Of a DNA stretch of 64,000 nt, positions 11,641 to 22,594 are shown piece by piece. The translations under genes were made by a program, and so were the position numbers. The notes under the pieces were generated by a model. That model had not been told where the DNA came from. It saw nothing but the letters and a program-made list of their open reading frames with translations, and did not search any database. Within the stretch, counting starts at the first letter, position 1. Every line of letters begins with the position of its first letter. Source of the stretch: Megalonaias nervosa (taxonomy: Eukaryota; Mollusca; Bivalvia; Unionida; Unionidae); the NCBI GenBank assembly GCA_016617855.1, contig JAECUM010096240.1, forward strand, positions 21,121 to 85,120, in the 5' to 3' direction.

Positions 11641-12089
11641 AGTTTTCAGAGATACGTGCCATACCAACAACATCGTCCCTCTGTGTGCCTCAGTCCCTCA
11701 GCTAGCTGACTTTTTCTCTGGCTCTTTGTGGAGAAACAGTTGGACTTCAATCTCTACCAAAGGGGATTGCCCCATGATATTGGACACATTCTGGCACAAT
11801 GGCAGACATGTTTTTGGGCAGGATATAGACCTATTGAATCTTTTAGACAATATTGGTCTCATTTAACCAGTATCCTTCATTTTGTCTCCAAATGGAACCA
11901 ATCCTGGGTTTTAACATGGTTCATTGTGAATCCATTCAAACCTCTAGCTGACACTTCACTAAAGTCACTATCATACAGGTCATCTTTCCTGATAGCTTTA
12001 GGTTCTGCATGCAGGATAAGAGAGCTGCTTGCCCTTTATGTCAATCCAAACTCACTTTAGTTCGGATCTCCAAACTCACTTTAGTTCGG
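11640..12089 (+). pseudogene. DIRS-A tyrosine recombinase, N-terminal and catalytic part
   Basis: PFKPLADTSLKSLSYRSSF and LIALGSACRIRELLAL correspond to the DIRS recombinase segment with the first catalytic Arg (R-x-x-E). Copy B reads LSYKTYLLIALA then AFRVSKLHAFSLD at the same place. The sequence is cut by the solo LTR at 12090 and resumes at 12969. Confidence 0.7.
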
Positions 12090-12968
12090 TGTTACATGTC
12101 TAGGCTCATACAAAAGTAACAAAGAAAAGAGTAAAGCCAACAAGCTTTGTAAAATTTAATAAAATAAATTATTTCCCTAGAAAACAAGGTAAAAATATGA
12201 AAAAGGACTTCCGGTTTATGAAACTAATCCAAAAATTAATCCAATAATTAAAAATATATGTCCTATCAATAAAAAGTTCTAAGTGAATCAAAGTTTGAAT
12301 CCCGAGATGGAAGGCGATGACATCTTCTATAACCTGCTTTGTGTTGTCGTGACAACAGTTCCTTGTTGAATCACCAAGAATAATATTCTGGCTTTAGAAT
12401 TCGAATAATTTTCAGTAAATGTCTTTGTCCAAGAATTCTGATGAGCACAAGTATTTTCCAGGGTAAATAAATTATTTTAAATAAAAAATTCAATTCAAAC
12501 TGGCAACAACAGAAATACCTTTGAGCCTGAAGGTATGAATTACTACTGACTAAAAATCACTATGATCCATCTGTTTTAACCCAACTGAAACGCAAAACGG
12601 ATCACCTGATAGGTCACGTGATCACTTCCTTTCAAGTGACGTAGTAACATTATATGCCAGCTGTCATGTCTGCCATGGACGAATTCGACTGTACTGAACG
12701 AATCTTACTATGAGATTCAATAATAAAAGAAATTTTAAAAAGTTGTTTACTATAGAGCTGAAACTGGCTCTGAATCTAGGTCACCAAAAGATACAATGTT
12801 TCTACGAATGCTTGTTTATCAGGTTTAACAGAACTGAACTAAATTTTCTGGAAAAATGTCAGATTTAGCGAATAAAGTTGTCATTACAGTAACATGTAAT
12901 GAAATAAAATAAAATAAAAAAGAAATTTAAAACTAACACACAAATATTTAAATTACGTATAAGTAACA
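12090..12968 (+). mobile_element. solo LTR, copy b
   Basis: Starts TGTTACATGTCTAGGC and ends GTATAAGTAACA. The flanks TTCGG (12085-12089) and TTCAG (12969-12973) are a 5-bp target duplication with one later change. It is related over its length to 34138-35085 and, inverted, 2085-2981. It is inserted in the DIRS-A recombinase. Confidence 0.85.
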
Positions 12969-13769
12969 TTCAGATTGGAGGGTTTGGTGGTTCTTTTGAC
13001 ACAATTGCTTATAGCCCAAAATAAGTTACTTCTGTTAGTAATCAAAGAGTTGTCACTCGCTTGCTCTCTTCCATAGACAGGTAGAGAGCAGCAGCCATGC
13101 AAGGTCCTCTTCATGCCCTCAAGCACTAAGTTGAGGTGCACAGAGACAAGTCATGGCACTTGCAAAAGCCTCTTCCTTCCAGTGTGAGCCAGAACAGAGG
13201 ATGTCACACTTCAAGCCCATTCTTTGTGGCTGAAGTGGGTCGTATGCTTGATGTACTCTGATGTCTCACCAGATCAAAGTCACCTCATGTAGATTGCTGC
13301 TCCGAAGTTTCGATCAATCTCAGTGAGCCTTGCATTTGAACGCAACATTCCATCCTGAGATATAATAGAACCTGTTGGCTAGCATACAATCATCATTCTT
13401 GAGCCACCAAAATTTGTCAGAAATTTGTCATTACAGAGGCAACCTCAAATCTGGTAGGTCCAGTGAAGGCAGCACAGATGGCCACCAGGCCCAACTTCAT
13501 CGATCAGCACAGCATGTTAGCTTTGCTGGATTTGCTGGTGAAATATTTTGGTACAAAGATTTCAATAATTGTCTTAACTGTATGTTAGGGTCACAGGTAA
13601 AGTGACCCCATGCTGTGTTGCTTAATATGTAATTAGGATAAAGGGTTATCATTTCAATGGGGGAATTCAGCTATTCTTCCCTAGGAGGATATCTGAGGTA
13701 GAGGTTGGATACTCAGCATCCTATCCTTCTATTACTTATTCTCCTAACATGATGTGATTACAAAACATA
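12969..13769 (+). pseudogene. DIRS-A recombinase C-terminal part and 3' end
   Basis: After the LTR the reading resumes with RLEGLVVLLTQ, matching RSNGSVILMTQQ in copy B. The stretches CTTGTACAAGC-like remnants aside, the block 13375-13610 (GGTAGGTCCAGTGAAGG, CAGCACAGCATG, GATTTGCTGG) aligns with 50930-51060. The block 13676-13760 aligns with 51190-51270 up to the point where the Gypsy-class block begins. Confidence 0.55.
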
Positions 13770-15673
13770 TGTTACGGAGTCCCCACTTTGTTGGGGGTTG
13801 GTGGGTTGTTTTGTTGGTGGAATTGATTGACAGATTGTACCTTCTTACAAGGTGTCAGCTTTATTGGGTTATTGTTGTCTAGAGGGTGATCGCCTTTGGT
13901 GTTATTGCCTGGATCGAGTAAATATTAATATAAAGTGTGAAACTTATAGGTGGAATAGATAGAGATCTGAGCAGATATATAAACAGAATGACACGAGCCC
14001 CCGTACATATAAAGAAACAACAGTTTAATCAATTGCATAACAACTGAGATAATACATTACATTAGGAAGATACACTTCTTTTGAAATAAATCATTCACCA
14101 AATTTCAAACACAAATATACTTATATAAATAGCCGATCTGTTTTAACTGATAGAATTAGTTCATCATAGAATCGAGTGAACAATCAAAGTCATTGCCTTG
14201 TACAACTTCATAACCTGATTATTTCCAGTTCATTCCAACTTCACTGTGGCTGTCCTTCTTGGTTCTTTTCACTTTTCTTTTCTCTAATGTCTCGCCTCTT
14301 TCGGCCCTCGAACTTTGTGTGGGTAGGTGGATACGTAAGTACATGATAACGTAGTTACTTGGATAAGTAGGTCGTGGATACGTTCAGCAGAGCTACTTCC
14401 CCCTTTTAAAATAAACAGAGAAGCAACCTAAATTTCCTGTCAGATATCCTACTGGGAATAGATCATTACTCCCCTCTCATTATGTCAGATATTGTTCTAT
14501 TGGAATTCAAACAGATACCAAAGGCTATCTGGTCAAGCCAAACGTGGCAGACCATAAACAAACATTGTTTCATAAGATTAATGTACTTCCTAACAGCTGT
14601 TTCAACCTGACTCACATTATCATCCCACGAGACATAACAGTTCTGTTCTCGTCTCAATTACACAAATAATGAATGAAATTCATTACATGGCTTAACTATG
14701 TTAATTTCAGTCAATACACACATTCAAGTCTTTAACATATATGAAATCTCACTTTATGGCTTAGCAACGTTAATTTCAGTCAAAACGCACTCAAGTCTTT
14801 ATCATGCATGAAATCATCTAAGGTCGGTGAATCCACACGGATTCTCATAACTCATATCAACTAAGGTAAGGCATGAAATTCTTAGAATACCTATTTTCCT
14901 ATAACATTCAAGATGACACATTCAAACAATTTGTCAAACTTATATAAAGAAGATCTTTGTACGGATTCAGATAGATGAACTCACACAGTTGTATTCATAT
15001 CAAGAAAATTGATCTACGAATTTAAACAAATAAATTATGCAAATATAAGCAAATAAACCAAGCAAATTGTTATATTGATATCAACGAATTACATGAGATT
15101 GGCGCAGATACCTTGTGCTTTGAAGCTTTGCTCGCTTCTACCGCCAGAATTGTGTCCGTCGACTTTCCAGACATCCGGCCCCTTGGATGATTATTTTGCG
15201 AGAGAATTTCTTCTAAATTCAACCTCGGAGTCTCCTACATTTGTTTTCCCTTGCAGAAAAATGTAGACTGTCTAAATTTTGTGATGGAACATATTAAAAC
15301 CAAGAAATTCTTTGCGGGAACCATGCCCCTTATTTAGCGTAACCAATCTGGATTAAATATATCTCCCACCTTTTATAACTAGACACCAAAATTGTAGTCT
15401 GCCTGACCTTGAGATTCCCAAGTAACTGATTCTGGAAAATTTCAAATCTGACAATTCCGATACAAGATTGAAGTTAACCCTACCCTTCCAGTCTGTCTGA
15501 CTGTTAAATAAACGAATGCTTAATTAAGAATCACTTCTCTTATCTGACACAGACATTAAAAATCCATGCATTATGGCGATTTAACATGCAACGGTCCCCA
15601 TAAATCTAATTGATCATTCACCTGCTCAAATTAATGTGCTCTTCATAGGTCGACAGAAATTTGCACCCTTACA
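13770..15673 (-). mobile_element. candidate 3' LTR of the Gypsy-class element
   Basis: Runs from TGTTACGGAGTCC to ...GCACCCTTACA, so on the minus strand it has TG...CA ends. Its last 94 bases recur at 18551-18644 at the other side of the pol region. A purine-rich tract on the minus strand (CAAGGGGGTGCC) lies just outside it at about 15678-15690, as expected for the priming site next to a 3' LTR. The outer end is inferred from the TGTTAC start and the end of DIRS-A homology; no target duplication was found. Confidence 0.5.
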
Positions 15674-15948
15674 TAGGCACCCCCTTGAAGAGTAAAATCA
15701 GGGATTTTTACTCTCCAAATTTTTGGAGATCTAATCTGATTCACTTACACGTCCTCAGGTGAACCCTTCACCTCAGACATCCCTAGTCTACTTAAGCAGT
15801 TAGCCCCTACATTCTTGTTGCCCTTAATATACCGCACCTGGACTTGGTACTGCTGGAGAAATAATGACCATCTCATTAATCATCCATTGGTCAGCTTAGC
15901 TTGAGCTAAATAGGCGAGTGGTTGGTGGTCAGTTTCTAAAATAAATTT

Positions 15949-16208
15949 TCATCCATACAGGTAACGTTGGAATTTAGATATCCCAAAGATAATTGCCAAG
16001 CATTCTTTCTCAGAGACTGAATAATTGCGTTCTGCAGTTGACAATTTCCTGCTACTGTATGCAGCTGGGAATAAGTTTCCATCATGCTCTTGTAATAGCA
16101 CTGCCCCTAAACCTCTATCACAAGCATCAGTACGTAAGACAAATTCTAGTGTCACATCAGGCAATTTCACTACTGCGTCTGATGTCAGTCTGTCCTTGAA
16201 CGTCTGAA
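15949..16208 (-). pseudogene. Gypsy-class RNase H
   Basis: LRTDACDRGLGAVLLQ carries the first catalytic Asp, and YSSRKLSTAERNYSVSEKE the catalytic Glu region. It follows the reverse transcriptase thumb. No integrase follows it; the next sequence is the purine tract and the candidate LTR. Confidence 0.88.
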
Positions 16209-17070
16209 ATGCTCATTCACATGTGTCTGTCCATAAAACTTTCATCTGAGCTTTTTTCCGAGTCAAGTCCGTCAGTGGGCTAGCAATAGCGCTGAAGTTA
16301 GCAACATAGCGACGATAATACCCTGCCAGTCCCAAGAAAGATCGAATTCCCGTCTTAGTGGTCGGTTGTACTGCGTCCCTAAGTTGGTCGACCTTTGAAC
16401 TATCTGAGGTTATCGTTACTTCGCTGAGGGTATGACCTAGGTAGATTAGTTTTCTAAAACCTACGTGGCACTTAGATGGTCATGCGGTCAGTCCTGTTTG
16501 TCGAAAGTCGCTCTAAAACGTCTTTCAGCAAAATGATATGATCATCCCAAGTAGCTGTCACTAAGAGTAAATCGTCCATGAAGTTTGAAACTCTAGTCCC
16601 CCTTAACGGTTCAAGTAATTTTTGCATCATACACTTGAAGACACTCAGTGCATTCTGGACACCGAATGGCATCACTACCCACTGGTAGGTCCCATCTGGA
16701 GTTGCGAAGGCAAGTTTTGCTCTGTCTCATTCTGAACTGGAATTTGCCAGTATCCCTTAGACAGATCGATTTTCGAAAAATACTTCGCGTTGGTCACCCC
16801 GGCAAATATGGACTCGGGATCAGGTAACAGTTCTACCTGGAATTCCGTGATCCTGTTTAACTTCCAGTAATTGATGCAAAATCTGTGTGTACTGTCTTTC
16901 TTCTGTACCAACACAACAGGAGAGCCATACACCGACTCAGTTGGTTCTATAACTTCTAAGTCTAACATAGCTTGAATTTCATTTCGGACAGTTTCTGATT
17001 TCGCATAGAGTAACAGATATGGTTTCAACTTCACTAGCTTCTCATCCAGTAGCTTTAGGGTGAACTCCTC
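16209..17070 (-). pseudogene. Gypsy-class reverse transcriptase
   Basis: MLDLEVIEPTESVYGSPVVL, VQKKDSTHRFCINYWKLN, YFSKIDLSKGYWQIPV, MPFGVQNALSVF, FMDDLL (catalytic Asp pair) and FLGLAGYYRRYVANF appear in the canonical order. A frameshift at about 16725 separates the palm into two frames, and a stop lies before the RNase H. Confidence 0.9.
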
Positions 17071-17077
17071 GAACTCG

Positions 17078-17473
17078 TCATTCTGTCAAGACGCTTGAGT
17101 AGTCTTGGAGTAATGACTCCACTTCCTTACATTGCTCTGATGTTAATGTCCCATCAAGGACAACCTCGATGTAGGTTTCTTCCCTCATCAGAGGACAACT
17201 AGGGAGTACTTCCAACTCTCCTTCATTGTCGCTGGGTTCTTCAGTAACCACTGTAGCAACCACAAACTCTAGTGGTGTCTCCCTTTCAGGGTAACGTTTC
17301 AGGAAATTTACATGGTACAGCTTCTCCTTGCCTCCTACCCGGATAAGGTAGTTCTGCCCACCCTTTTTCTCCGTTACCACAAATGGTCCCCTCCACGAGA
17401 CTTGAAGTTTGTTGTGCTCTAATGGCAGCAGCAACAACACCTTGTCACCCACCTCGAAGTGACGTTCCTTCAT
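17078..17473 (-). pseudogene. integrase C-terminal GPY/F-type module and linker
   Basis: FEVGDKVLLLLP, then LQVSWRGPFVVTEK and YHVNFLKRYPERE are the typical C-terminal end of Gypsy-class integrases. The same frame continues through an acidic stretch to CKEVESLLQDYSSVLTE, which in Gypsy elements sits immediately upstream of the reverse transcriptase. Confidence 0.85.
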
Positions 17474-17499
17474 TCTTTTATTGTAATATTTGGTTTGAT

Positions 17500-18558
17500 G
17501 CCCCCTTGCGTCGCGGAGATTCTCCTAAGCCAATTTAGAAACCTCTTCCAGCTTGTTGCGGAGATTAACAACATATTGGTATGTTGTTCGCACTTCCTTG
17601 GATGCTTGTTCATCCGTCCATATCTGTTTTAATACAGCTATGGGTCCCAGACTGTCCTCCCATAGACTAATTCGAAAGGTGAAAAACCCAAACTAGCCTG
17701 TGGTACTTCTCAATATGCAGAAAGTGTGGCGGGAAGGTATCGATCCCAATCCCTGGGTCGACCTTCACACATCTTCTTGAGAGCCTGTTTCAATGTTCCA
17801 TTGAAACGCTCCACCAAACCATTGCACTATTTACCTTTTCCATCACCTGGCTCACAAACTGCATCCCCTGGTCAGTTAGTATCTCCTCAGGGACACCAAC
17901 TCTCGACCAAACTCCTAACAAGGCCTCAGCCACCATGACTGAGTCAATGGTTTTCAAGGCCGTGGCCTCCGGGTACCGGGTGGCGTAATCTACTATCGTT
18001 AGGATATAACAATTATTGCTTTCTGCCGCCGGCTTTATTGGACCTACTAGGTCCATCGCCACCCTCGAGAAAGGTTTGTCAATCAGTGGGGTGGTTCCTA
18101 GTGGCACTGGGTGATGGGAGGTCTTAGGTGCCACCCGCTGACACTTGTCACATGACAAACAGAACCTCTGAACATCTCCGTACACACCTGGCCAGTAGAA
18201 TTCCCTCACGAACCTATCTGGTCTTTGCAATGCCCATGTGGCTTCCAAGTAGACCCTCATGTGCCAGTCTAAGCACTTCTGCTCGCTTCGCTATGGGCAC
18301 AACAACTTGTTTAAACATTTTGGTCCCTTTCCTGGCGTACCGGTACAAAATACCGCGTTTCGTCGTGAACTTCACCTCGCCGTCTGGCAATTTCCATATG
18401 GACCCATCTTTTGTGTACCTGCGTACCTTGTTGAGAGACAAATCTTCCTCATGAAGTTTCCTCAACTCGCCAGGTAGCAAATTGTCTATGGGCGAAGTCG
18501 TGGGTCTTAGCGGCTTTGACCTTGATCTTTGCTTCATAGCCCTCGTCTCATTTAACAC
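17500..18558 (-). pseudogene. Gypsy-class integrase zinc finger and catalytic core
   Basis: LAHEGLLGSHMG (the His pair) and CLSCDKCQRVAP (the Cys pair) form the HHCC finger. VAMDLVGPI gives the first Asp, ILTDQGMQFVS the second Asp and NGLVERFNGTLKQAL the catalytic Glu. A small deletion and frameshift lie just before the Glu. The expected SPFELVYGR motif follows. The function was strand transfer of element cDNA into the genome. Confidence 0.85.
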
Positions 18559-18644
18559 ACCACAGTCCCTGTAAATCTAATTAATCATTCACCTGCCCAA
18601 ATTAATGTGCTCTTCATAGATCATCAGAAATTTGCACCCTTACA
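18551..18644 (-). mobile_element. truncated 5' LTR of the Gypsy-class element
   Basis: A 94-bp direct copy of 15580-15673, with about ten differences and one single-base indel. Only the outermost part of the LTR is left. The pol integrase region starts directly after it, so most of the LTR, gag and protease were deleted. The 49-bp minisatellite begins at the very next base. Confidence 0.65.
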
Positions 18645-19563
18645 AATACAGATACACATTACACAACATCACACATCAGGTTGATTTACTGACAATACAG
18701 ATACACATTACACAACATTACACATCAGGTTGTTTTACTGACAATACAGATACACATTACACAACATTTATACATCATATTGATGTACTGACAATACTGA
18801 TAAATATTACACAACATCACACATAGGTTGATTTACTGACAGTACTGATAGACATTATACAACATTACACATCAGGTTGATTTATTGATAATGCTGATAC
18901 ACATTACACATAATATTACACATCAGGTTGACTTACTTATAACGTTGATACACTTTACACAGCATCACACATCAGGTTGATTTACTGACAGTACTGATAC
19001 ACATTACACAACATTATACATCATATTGATTTACTGACAATACTGATACACATTACACAACATCACACATCAGGTTGTTTTACTGACAATATAAATACAC
19101 ATTACACAACATCACAAATAGGTTGATTTACTGACAATATAAATACAAATTACACAACATGACACATCAGGTTGTTTTACTGACAATATAAATACACATC
19201 ACACAACATCACACATAGGTTGATTTACTGACAATATAAATACACATTACACAACATGACACATCAGGTTGTTTTACTGACAATACAGATACATGTTGCA
19301 CAACATCACACCTCAGGTTGGTTTACTGACAATACAGATACATGTTGCACAACATCACACATGAGCTTGATTTACTGACTGTACAGATACACATTACACA
19401 ACATCATACATCAGGTTGATTTACTGATAATGCTGATACACATTACACATAATATTACACATCAGATTGATTTACTTATAATGTTAATGCACTTTACACA
19501 ACATCACACATCAGGTTGATTTACTGACAATACTGATACACATTACACAACATCGCACACCAG

Positions 19564-19815
19564 GGCCCCAAGTGTCCAAGTGGTCTAAAGCACTCACTGT
19601 TACGGATCATTACCATCTCACCCGTCTGCGTGGGTTCGAGTCTCAGGTTTGGCCAATGTGGGTATGTGAGAAGCTTGCCAGTAGCTTCTCGTGGGTCGGT
19701 GGTTCTTTCTGGGGTTTTCCCGGGTTCTTCCTCACCACTGATACTGGCTGCCATGTATAGCCTCTCTTGTGCTGAAAAATGGCATTAAACCCTACAACAA
19801 CAACAACAACAACAA
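19564..19815 (+). mobile_element. SINE family B, copy 1
   Basis: The tRNA-like head contains CAAGTGGTCTAAAGCACTC and GTGGGTTCGAGTCTC (B box). The body has GTCGGTGGTTCTTTCT, and the 3' end GCATTAAACCC is followed by CAA repeats. Target duplication CATCGCACACCAG / CATCACACACCAG (19551-19563 and 19816-19828) in the minisatellite. Confidence 0.9.
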
Positions 19816-19828
19816 CATCACACACCAG

Positions 19829-20080
19829 ATGGGGACCCAAGTGGCCAATTGGTCTAGTGCTCACCGTTACAGATCACTGCCATCTCACCTCTGTCTGTGT
19901 GGGTTCGAGTCTCGGATTTTGCCAATGTGGGTATGTGAGAAAGCTTGCCAGTATAGCTTTTCGTGGGTTGGTGGTTCTTTCTTGGGTTTTCCCAGGTTCT
20001 TTCTCCACCATTTATGCTGGCTGCCATGTATAGCCTAACTTGTGCTGAAAAATGGCGTTAAACCCTACAACAACAACAAC
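19829..20080 (+). mobile_element. SINE family B, copy 2
   Basis: About 85-90 per cent like copy 1 by eye, with GTGGGTTCGAGTCTCGG as B box and the same GCGTTAAACCC plus CAA tail. It lies directly after the target duplication of copy 1, back to back in the same orientation. Confidence 0.88.
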
Positions 20081-20123
20081 AGACATCAGGTTGATTTGCT
20101 TATTATGTTGAAACACTTTACAC

Positions 20124-20203
20124 TCCTCCACCATTAATACTGACCGCCATGTATAGCCTATCTTGTGCTGAAAAATGGCGTTAAACCCTACAACAACAAC
20201 AAC
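20124..20203 (+). mobile_element. SINE family B, 5'-truncated copy 3
   Basis: Only the 3' third is present, from TCCTCCACC to the CAA tail. It is flanked by the 12-bp duplication AACACTTTACAC (20112-20123 and 20204-20215), so the truncation happened at insertion, as expected for target-primed reverse transcription. Confidence 0.9.
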
Positions 20204-20989
20204 AACACTTTACACAATATTACACAGCATGTTGATTTACTGATAATACTAATACACATTACAATATTACACACCAGGTTGATCTCCTTATAATGTTGAT
20301 ACACATTGCTAAACATTACACATCAGGTTGATTTACTGCTAATGGTGATATACATTCCACAACATTACACATCAGGTTGATTTACTTACCATGTTAATAC
20401 AAATTTCTTCAGCCAACATGCTTGTTGACAGAACTTTTGATTTGTAACTTTTTATTTTAGATCAACACTTTCAAGTTTATAGGCCGCTGCATAGTTTCTT
20501 AGTTATTATACATTAATTGAAAGCATGCAATGTACATGTTTGTGAGTATGTCTGGTTTCATTATCAATTTTTTTCATCTGTAGCAATATCAAACATTATT
20601 ACAACAATCCTATTTATGTTCTTATGAAACTGTTAGATATATTCAACCAAGACATATCTTACAAACTGAATGGAGTAAGAGGTAAAATAAAACATAAAAC
20701 AAATTGAAGTTCATTGGGGCATGGCATGCACAATATAACAGCTGTCAGCTGTGTGCATAGTGGGTAGATAGTGGAAAAGTTTGAGCTTTTAATTGCTTTA
20801 ATTAATGACTTCATTTTGGCTATTGTAAACTGTGTAGCAGTTAGAAGTTTTGGTAAACATTGCATCAGTCACTTGGTATGGTATTTAGTCTTAATGGTAA
20901 TTTGCAGGGTAATCCAGCTTCATTAGTCCATGTTCTACATGTATGTTGTCACTTAAATCCTATGAGTAGGTATATTTCTGGGATGGGAT

Positions 20990-21195
20990 GGTGTTTGCAC
21001 GAGAATTGTAAGAGATACAGTTAAACTGAATTCATTTTTGATTGGGTCCCCTGGATGACCAATTAAAATACGGTATTTGTTCTGCTTCAGAAATTCAGTT
21101 TTGATTGGGTCCCCTTTGTGACCAATCAAAGTATGGTTTGGTTTGCTTCAGGAATTCATTTTTGATTGTGTCCTCTATATGACCAACTAAAAAAT
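20990..21195. repeat. tandem repeat, about 73 bp, three units
   Basis: Units share AATTCATTTTTGATTGGGTC, a GACCAATNAAA core and a TTTGCTTCAG end. Confidence 0.75.
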
Positions 21196-21611
21196 ATGTA
21201 TATGTTATGCGCCAGGAGTAATATTAAATGATGCTTAGTGCATCAGCTTTCCTTGAAGGCTTCTAAAATTGTTAGTATTTCAGATTAAAGGATTAAACCT
21301 TTTAAGACATGCTGGCAATACAGTTGTTCTTATATGAAGTAGAATTACAGGCAGAGAAATGGGAATTTGAAAATAAATTAAAGAATTTGAATTGACTGCA
21401 CAGGTAAAATACATGATCAGATGATAAATAAAGAATTGTACAGTTAAAATTAGCAATTAATGGCAGTTTACAACACTGACAAAAAAACAAGTGGAAATTT
21501 CATTATATTGTTATTGTGGAAGAAACAGACATATTTTATTTAGCTTTTTTATTTTACACCAGTTTTGTTTAACTGATATGGTGGCTGCTTTACAGGAAAT
21601 CTATGAAACTA

Positions 21612-21815
21612 CCATATATACTTGCTTATAAGTCAAATTCAACTGCACAGACCCAGATCTGCCATCACATAATGCACCAGCAGATATCACTCTCTGCAGT
21701 TTGTTAGGAGTAATCAGTTGAACAAACAACATTTACCCTGCACATTATGCTATGGTAGATAAGGGATCTTTGTTGTTTGCAGTTTGACTCAACTTATGAG
21801 GGAATATATATATGG
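21612..21815. mobile_element. two-hairpin MITE, copy 1
   Basis: Ends TA|CCATATATACTTGCTTATAAG and ATATATATGG|TA are inverted repeats flanked by TA. Inside are two more inverted repeats, around CACAGACCCAGATCTGC and around CAAACAACA with GTTGTTTG. No coding capacity. It ends about 70 bp before TRAF7 exon c. Confidence 0.8.
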
Positions 21816-21887
21816 TATATGCATTAGTACTTTTTGTGAAATACAGACCTGTGGAATAAAATGTTTGACATTTCTTTCATGGTTTAG

Positions 21888-21971
21888 GTATCAGAAGGTA
21901 CTCATCTACTTTGTCTGCCACATGGAGAGAATCGCCTGTCACAGAGTTCCATGATTGGGGAGGATGAAGAG
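21888..21971 (+). CDS. TRAF7: TRAF7 exon c (acidic segment before RING)
   Basis: Twenty-eight codons, phase 0 at both ends, from VSEGTHLL to the acidic end IGEDEE. The position and acidic end match the short LPEEEEEPE stretch that precedes the RING in vertebrate TRAF7. The acceptor is ATGGTTTAG and the donor GTAAAA. It lies after a 17.3-kb intron that holds the DIRS-A, Gypsy and minisatellite block. Confidence 0.85.
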
Positions 21972-22594
21972 GTAAAAAAGATTAAAAGTCACATCTCACT
22001 ATCTAATTTGTTTTATAAGACTGCTTAATTGGACTACTTTATTGTAGGTCATTCAGAACACAATAAAAATCTCAGTGGTGTCCTGGAATTCATTGCCCAT
22101 GATAATAAATAATTATGAATATTCTACATGGACAGTTATGAATGTCCATGAATAGCCAGGTGCAATAATGCTATGAATTCATGGAAAGATTTGATGCAGT
22201 GGATTGATAGAAAAGAGATGTAACTTGCCAGCAGGGCATAAAGGTTGGTCTGCATAGTTGAACTTGTTTGCTAAAGTTGTGCGAAATCCAGAATTTGTGC
22301 AGGGCTGACCATCCACCATTTTATTCTTTATGGTGGTCAGTAATGTCAGAAAATGCTAAAAAGTGGTGGAGAACAAGTTTGTTGGTTTGTGCTAGTCATT
22401 GTTGCATAAAGCAGGTCATTGATATGTGCAATGTTTGTATCTAGACACTATAGACTGTATTTTGTAATTCTAAATACATGTACAGACAACTAAACAAAAT
22501 AAAATGAAAGTTAGTCTTTTCTTATAATGTATGAATCTCTGCATATTTCAGTTGCAAGTAGTATGCAGTGTTCGGTGCCCATATCAAGCATATA

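Larger units (their letters stand above)
7915..13769 (+). mobile_element. DIRS-type tyrosine-recombinase retroelement, copy A (degenerate, nested insertions)
   Basis: Contains, in order on the + strand, DIRS-like reverse transcriptase, RNase H and tyrosine recombinase segments that align with copy B at 48.0-51.6 kb. Its left end ACATTCCCGAATCACATTA matches the left terminal repeat of copy B, and the following CACAAAGG..ACTCT block aligns too. It is interrupted by a SINE (9875-10197) and a solo LTR (12090-12968), and the Gypsy-class block starts at 13770. Frames are broken by many stops. Confidence 0.75.
15674..18550 (-). mobile_element. Ty3/Gypsy-class pol with integrase-RT-RNase H order (Gmr1-like)
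   Basis: Read on the minus strand the domains come as integrase zinc finger, integrase core, GPY/F module, linker, reverse transcriptase, RNase H. This is the order of Ty1/Copia, but the sequences are Ty3/Gypsy-class, as in the Gmr1-like group. The linker LLQDYSSVL directly precedes the RT region without an LTR, gag or protease between, so the order is not explained by two tandem elements. Gag and protease are missing, and multiple stops and frameshifts show the copy is dead. Confidence 0.75.
18645..20400. repeat. 49-bp minisatellite, interrupted by three SINEs
   Basis: The unit has the form AATACAGATACACATTACAC, AACATCACACATCAGG, TTGATTTACTGAC. About two dozen imperfect copies are present, with changes such as TACAG to TGCTG. 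The array continues on the far side of each SINE. Confidence 0.92.

Noticed and set aside
17726..18477. Plus-strand ORFs over the integrase region
   Set aside because: Shadows of the minus-strand Gypsy-class integrase.
18645..19560. CRISPR-like array
   Set aside because: The units are contiguous 49-bp imperfect repeats without unique spacers, in a spliced animal gene.
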